Positions 62,561 through 64,000 of a stretch of DNA of 64,000 bases are shown here, piece by piece. A program made the translations under genes and the position numbers. The notes beneath the pieces were generated by a model that saw only the letters and a program-made list of their open reading frames with translations, did not search any database and was not told the DNA's origin. Source of the DNA: Neoarius graeffei (taxonomy: Eukaryota > Chordata > Actinopteri > Siluriformes > Ariidae); assembly GCF_027579695.1 (NCBI RefSeq), contig NC_083577.1, positions 43,626,198-43,690,197 on the forward strand, given 5' to 3'. Every line of letters begins with the position of its first letter. Position 1 is the stretch's first letter.

Positions 62561-64000
62561 GAATGTGTCGAGAGTTGGTGCATGCGCATTCTGTGCGACG
62601 TACTTCCAGGTTTCTGAGTTGTTTGCAACGAGTCTTTTTTCCGTGAGTGTTGGTATTAATCACTAATCTTTTTTTATTTTCTCGACAAATAATTTTCCAG
62701 TATCCTTTTCATTTTTTATTGTACTTTCACTTTTGCTGTCCTTTTTCCACATTTAAAAAAAAATTTCAGAAGAATGCCAAGACCAGAAGCTTTCTGTTTT
62801 TCTCCTCCTGTGTAAAAACCACAAGCGGAGGCCATCCACATCAGATCTGCTTTAACATTAACAGATCCTGAATTAAGGTACATGAATCCTTTCATCATGG
62901 CACACCTTCGGCTTGTTCAGTGTGCTGAGTGCAGGATGTTAGTCATTCTTCCTCTGTCGCTAGTGATAGCTTTATTTGTGATAAGTGCAGATTAGTTAGC
63001 TCTCTGATGGAGAAGATTGCAGGTTTAGAAGTGTGTATCCAGACTTTAAAGAGTGCTAATGAGAATGAGAGCAGTGTAGTTTCTGCAGGGGAAAGTCTAG
63101 ATGCCCTGGGTGGAGTTAGTAATCCCCCAACTCTGGCATAAGAGCCCTCACAGCGGGGCGAATGGGTGATGATTCGGCGGCATAAGCATAGAGCCAAAGC
63201 TACCGCTGAGGCTCACCCATAGGAGCACCACACCTCTCTGCTTCACGTGTCAAGCAGTTTTGCCCTCCTCAGTGATACACCTGCTGAGAAACCTGTGTGA
63301 AGGAAATTTAGTGAATGAACATTCCTATTCTCTGTGTTTCTGTGTGTTGAGCTCAAGTGGCCTAGTGTACTGAGAAAAGTTGTTTTTCCACATGCTGTAA
63401 TCGCCTTTCTGTGCCCTTGGCTGGTGATGAGCAGGGTGTCTGAGTTCTCCCTAACCATGCATCTGCCTGCACATCCCAGAGCACGCCAGGTGCACGCTTT
63501 ACCAAAGCTTCATAGAAAATCTTGAGCCAATCACATGAAGACGCGAGCAGTAAGCGAACGGCTTTAGAGTATAATAGATAACAGCCACTAAGACACAACT
63601 CCGAGTGCGTACTCTCAGCATCACCGGAGGTGGTGTCTTCTTCTCTTCTTCTTCTTTTTTCCTTTCCTGTTTTATATGATCTACTATAATAAATAACTGA
63701 AAAGACAACTGCTAAGTGTTCTGAAGTGTTTATTAGAAGTTTCCATTACACCTGAAAGAGCTCTGGTTATAGGGGACTCTATCATACGGCACGTGAAATT
63801 AGCTAGGCCTTTAGGGGCACCAGCAGCTTTATTCAGGTGTATACCGGGAGCCAGGGCGCCAGACATAGTAGGTAAGCTTAGGGTCCTAGCCAAGCACAGG
63901 TTCTCAAAAATAGTTATTCATGTAGGAGCTAATGATATACGCCTTACCCAGTCTGAGGTTACTAAGAGTAACTTTGTAGAGATGTTTAAATTAGCGAAGG
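62561..64000 (+). mobile_element. L2-type LINE, copy B (5' part only)
   Basis: The homologue of the start of the L2 at 17815. The zinc-binding ORF1 start (CDKCRLVSSLMEKIAGLEV, 62960-63140) is better kept than in copy A, and the esterase start ([10 protein letters not shown]) is seen near 63768. Confidence 0.85.

Larger units (their letters stand above)
61367..64000 (+). mobile_element. Tc1-like transposon d, copy B (runs off window)
   Basis: The left end is identical to that at 16629. Transposase remnants are at 62005-62552, and the L2 insertion begins at 62561 after the same gaatttttga site as in copy A. Confidence 0.83.

Overview
The window is animal, almost certainly teleost fish, genomic DNA. 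The only host gene I can assemble is a spliced NXPE-family gene (neurexophilin and PC-esterase domain). Nearly everything else is transposable elements: Tc1/mariner elements with TA target duplications, PIF-Harbinger MITEs, hAT elements, an L2 LINE with a fish-type 3' end, a Penelope-like element, a Ty3/Gypsy element, an R2-group LINE and tRNA-type SINEs. There are no bacterial genes, operons, rRNA genes or CRISPR arrays.

Large-scale layout: positions 1-19259 (copy A) and 49091-64000 (copy B) are the same DNA in direct orientation at a few percent divergence. The period is about 49.1 kb, so the window shows one full repeat unit and the start of the next. Both copies run off the window edges (A on the left, B on the right).

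Unit A carries a complete NXPE-like gene on the minus strand. Its coding exons are 28039-28128, 5973-6745, 5119-5189, 3297-3491 and 2592-3145, all joined by consensus splice sites, giving 560 codons with no stop. Unit B carries the matching last four coding exons (55028-55800, 54184-54254, 52365-52559, 51676-52229), also open; its first coding exon would lie beyond the right edge.

The 21-kb intron 1 of gene A is almost entirely transposons. A Tc1 element (6931-13636) was split by a minus-strand LINE, which in A was split by a TA-flanked MITE (9896-11710), which carries a Harbinger-like MITE (10324-11575). A Penelope-like element (13917-16427) follows. A second Tc1 element (16629 to about 27833) was split by an L2 LINE, which itself holds a 5'-truncated LINE (21076-22812) and a solo LTR (24064-25792). 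Copy B lacks the MITE pair and the Penelope-like element and shows the empty sites, so these arrived after the duplication.

Upstream of exon 1 (28.2-49 kb) lie a Tc1 nest (28.4-34.0 kb) holding a long-armed foldback element (29107-31953) and a solo LTR (32560-33178), then a dismembered Gypsy element on the minus strand (about 35.2-47.2 kb). The Gypsy element is interrupted by a LINE, two hAT-type elements and, inside the larger hAT (41932-47051), an R2-group LINE with a restriction-like endonuclease.

Most notable candidates: the nearly pristine Penelope-like element with hammerhead-ribozyme-like cores in its inverted ends; the foldback element with about 975-bp arms and a Cys/His-rich partial protein; and the recent tandem NXPE duplication with many amino-acid replacements but an unchanged esterase nucleophile exon.
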